Shown piece by piece: positions 62,783-64,000 of a stretch of 64,000 bases of DNA. The first letter of the stretch is position 1. Every line of letters begins with the position of its first letter. The notes below the pieces were generated by a model that made no database searches, was not told the origin of the DNA, and was given only the letters and a program-made list of their open reading frames with translations. Source of the DNA: Rotaria socialis (taxonomy: Eukaryota; Rotifera; Eurotatoria; Philodinida; Philodinidae); the NCBI GenBank assembly GCA_905331475.1, contig CAJNYU010000694.1:1-64000 (forward strand). Direction: 5' to 3'. A program made the translations under genes and the position numbers.

Positions 62783-64000
62783 ATGTTTAAATCATTTCCG
62801 CCTCTTGATTTACCTAATGATGTTTTGTCATTCAAAGGAGAAAAGTTTTTTGAGTTGATTCAACAGAAATATGGTCAAGTTTTTAAAGAATTAATGGAAA
62901 TACTTTCAATCGATACAGTACATAAACTGCTTTGGTTGAAGATGATATTCTACCTGTTTTCCAGAAAAATATCGAGAATTAGAGAAAGTAACACAACGAG
63001 CATGTCTTCATCTTGATGATGGGACAATTATGCTCAAGCCTGGTTTGCGTATGGATTTCGATCGTTTTATCCGATCTCTTCATGATATAAACGATAAACA
63101 AAAACAACAGAAGGAAATAGTGAAACAAACTGAAGATAATATTTCTTTATTTAAGAACTTAGTAAAGTCATATCAATTCAATGAAAGTGATGATACACAA
63201 GATAATTATCTTTTCTGTTCGCTTTTATGGAAAATATTTCCAATAATATTTCAAAAAATAAGAATAATTATCAATACAGTGATATTGTGCAACAATTTCC
63301 ACAATCATTGTATATCTTAGGAGGGCGAAACTCGCGCTAGTTTGTAAGGTTGAACTTACCCGGCGCACTTCCATCATTATCTACCTTAAACCTTAGTCTT
63401 GAGAAAGCTGATGCGTGCATTGGTGAAGCCGAGTTTCTATATGATGCACTTAATCACCATCATAATTCTTTAAACTATTAGATCGCCGTTTGTTCAGAAG
63501 ACTCGACAGCAGTCGTAAAGAAAGTTATAGTGCTGCTACTAACACATTTGGTGGATTCGCGACTCCACTCGAAAATGGTATTCCTAAATCTGGCTACTTT
63601 AAGACATATTCTTTTGATGTGTTAAAAGAATGGTTCGACAATAAAGATAAGTCAAACTATTTAAATGTTCATATGATGCAACCGCTCATTGAATCTAAAC
63701 CATATACATCACCATTCCTCCTTGCCGCATATGGGATCAGTAACACATTTAAAGCCATTGATATTCTTAATCGATGGATATGGATTTTTGAAACGTCTCA
63801 AGAGTCAAACGTTCGTATTGTTGCTTTTTCTACAGATTGCGATCCGAGATACTTGTTAGCAATGCGTTTGACTACAGGCTTTTTTGCAAAACTTACTAAT
63901 ACTCCGTTATATAATCATAACAATATATTAAAGATCCATTTACCAAAGGACTGGTCAGGATGGTTTTTTATGCCTCCTCATCAAGTTTTATTTTGTTTTC
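62783..64000 (+). pseudogene. Degraded copy of a repeat-associated transposase-like gene, runs off window
   Basis: The N-terminal block has FKSFPPLDLPNDVLSFKGEKF, then a segment ending RACLHLDDGTIMLKPGLRMDF. After a variable stretch comes LYILGG and FVRLNLPGALPSLSTLNLSLE, then from about 63488 a long open block: SEDSTAVVKKVSYSAATN, FLLAAYGISNTFKAIDIL, IVAFSTDCDPRYLLAMRL and, at the edge, MPPHQVLFCF. I recall the STDCDPRYL.AMR and ED.T arrangement from uncharacterised multi-copy proteins of invertebrates that look like DDE-type DNA transposases; the superfamily is not certain. Several stops and frame changes separate the blocks, so this copy is inactive. The 3' part lies beyond the window. Confidence 0.55.

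Noticed and set aside
1-64000. CRISPR array, bacterial operon or rRNA gene
   Set aside because: No regularly spaced direct repeats, ribosome binding sites or rRNA-like segments; the coding style is spliced eukaryotic.

Overview
This is AT-rich eukaryotic nuclear DNA from a small-genome invertebrate animal. The host genes have many exons, mostly 45-60 nt introns, pyrimidine-rich splice acceptors and an animal repertoire (MORN3, cyclin I, RB1CC1/FIP200, class V myosin, GINS3, NOM1, PLEKHA8/FAPP2). The mixture of short introns, many kinds of small DNA transposons, a plant-style PPR fragment and splice acceptors abutting start codons suggests a bdelloid rotifer. That assignment is inference; no rRNA or mitochondrial marker is present.

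Layout. 1-6 kb is transposon debris: a broken non-LTR retrotransposon (+), a broken Helitron Rep region (-), and a piggyBac-like element that carries a nested hAT-like MITE with a perfect 8-bp target duplication. 7.0-8.0 kb holds a complete five-exon MORN3 gene (-). 10.1-13.0 kb holds a cyclin I-like gene (+). 14-15 kb has two more MITEs. 15.5 kb has a short PPR-type ORF (+). 18 kb has a possible small membrane protein (+). 19.4-27.5 kb is RB1CC1 (-), the scaffold of the autophagy-initiation ULK complex. 27.5-32.0 kb looks empty. 32.1-41.5 kb is a complete class V myosin (-) of about 29 exons.

Directly upstream on the same strand lie GINS3, NOM1 and PLEKHA8 in a tight head-to-tail row (PLEKHA8 stop to NOM1 start 66 bp; NOM1 stop to GINS3 start 30 bp). 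Each has a splice acceptor 0-18 nt before its ATG. This looks like an operon resolved by spliced-leader trans-splicing. The large introns of NOM1 and PLEKHA8 have been invaded by a Tc1/mariner-like fold-back element, a piggyBac-like TTAA element and a hAT-like MITE.

53.8-59.4 kb shows no gene. 59.5-61.9 kb is a decayed host gene with a WHIAYHGT-type domain, interrupted by a MITE that inserted into its coding sequence. The window ends in a GGGAATCC-type simple repeat and a degraded copy of a repeat-associated, transposase-like gene that runs off the edge.

The host genes are unrelated single-copy cell-biology genes. The only group arranged as a unit is PLEKHA8-NOM1-GINS3, possibly with the myosin gene downstream.
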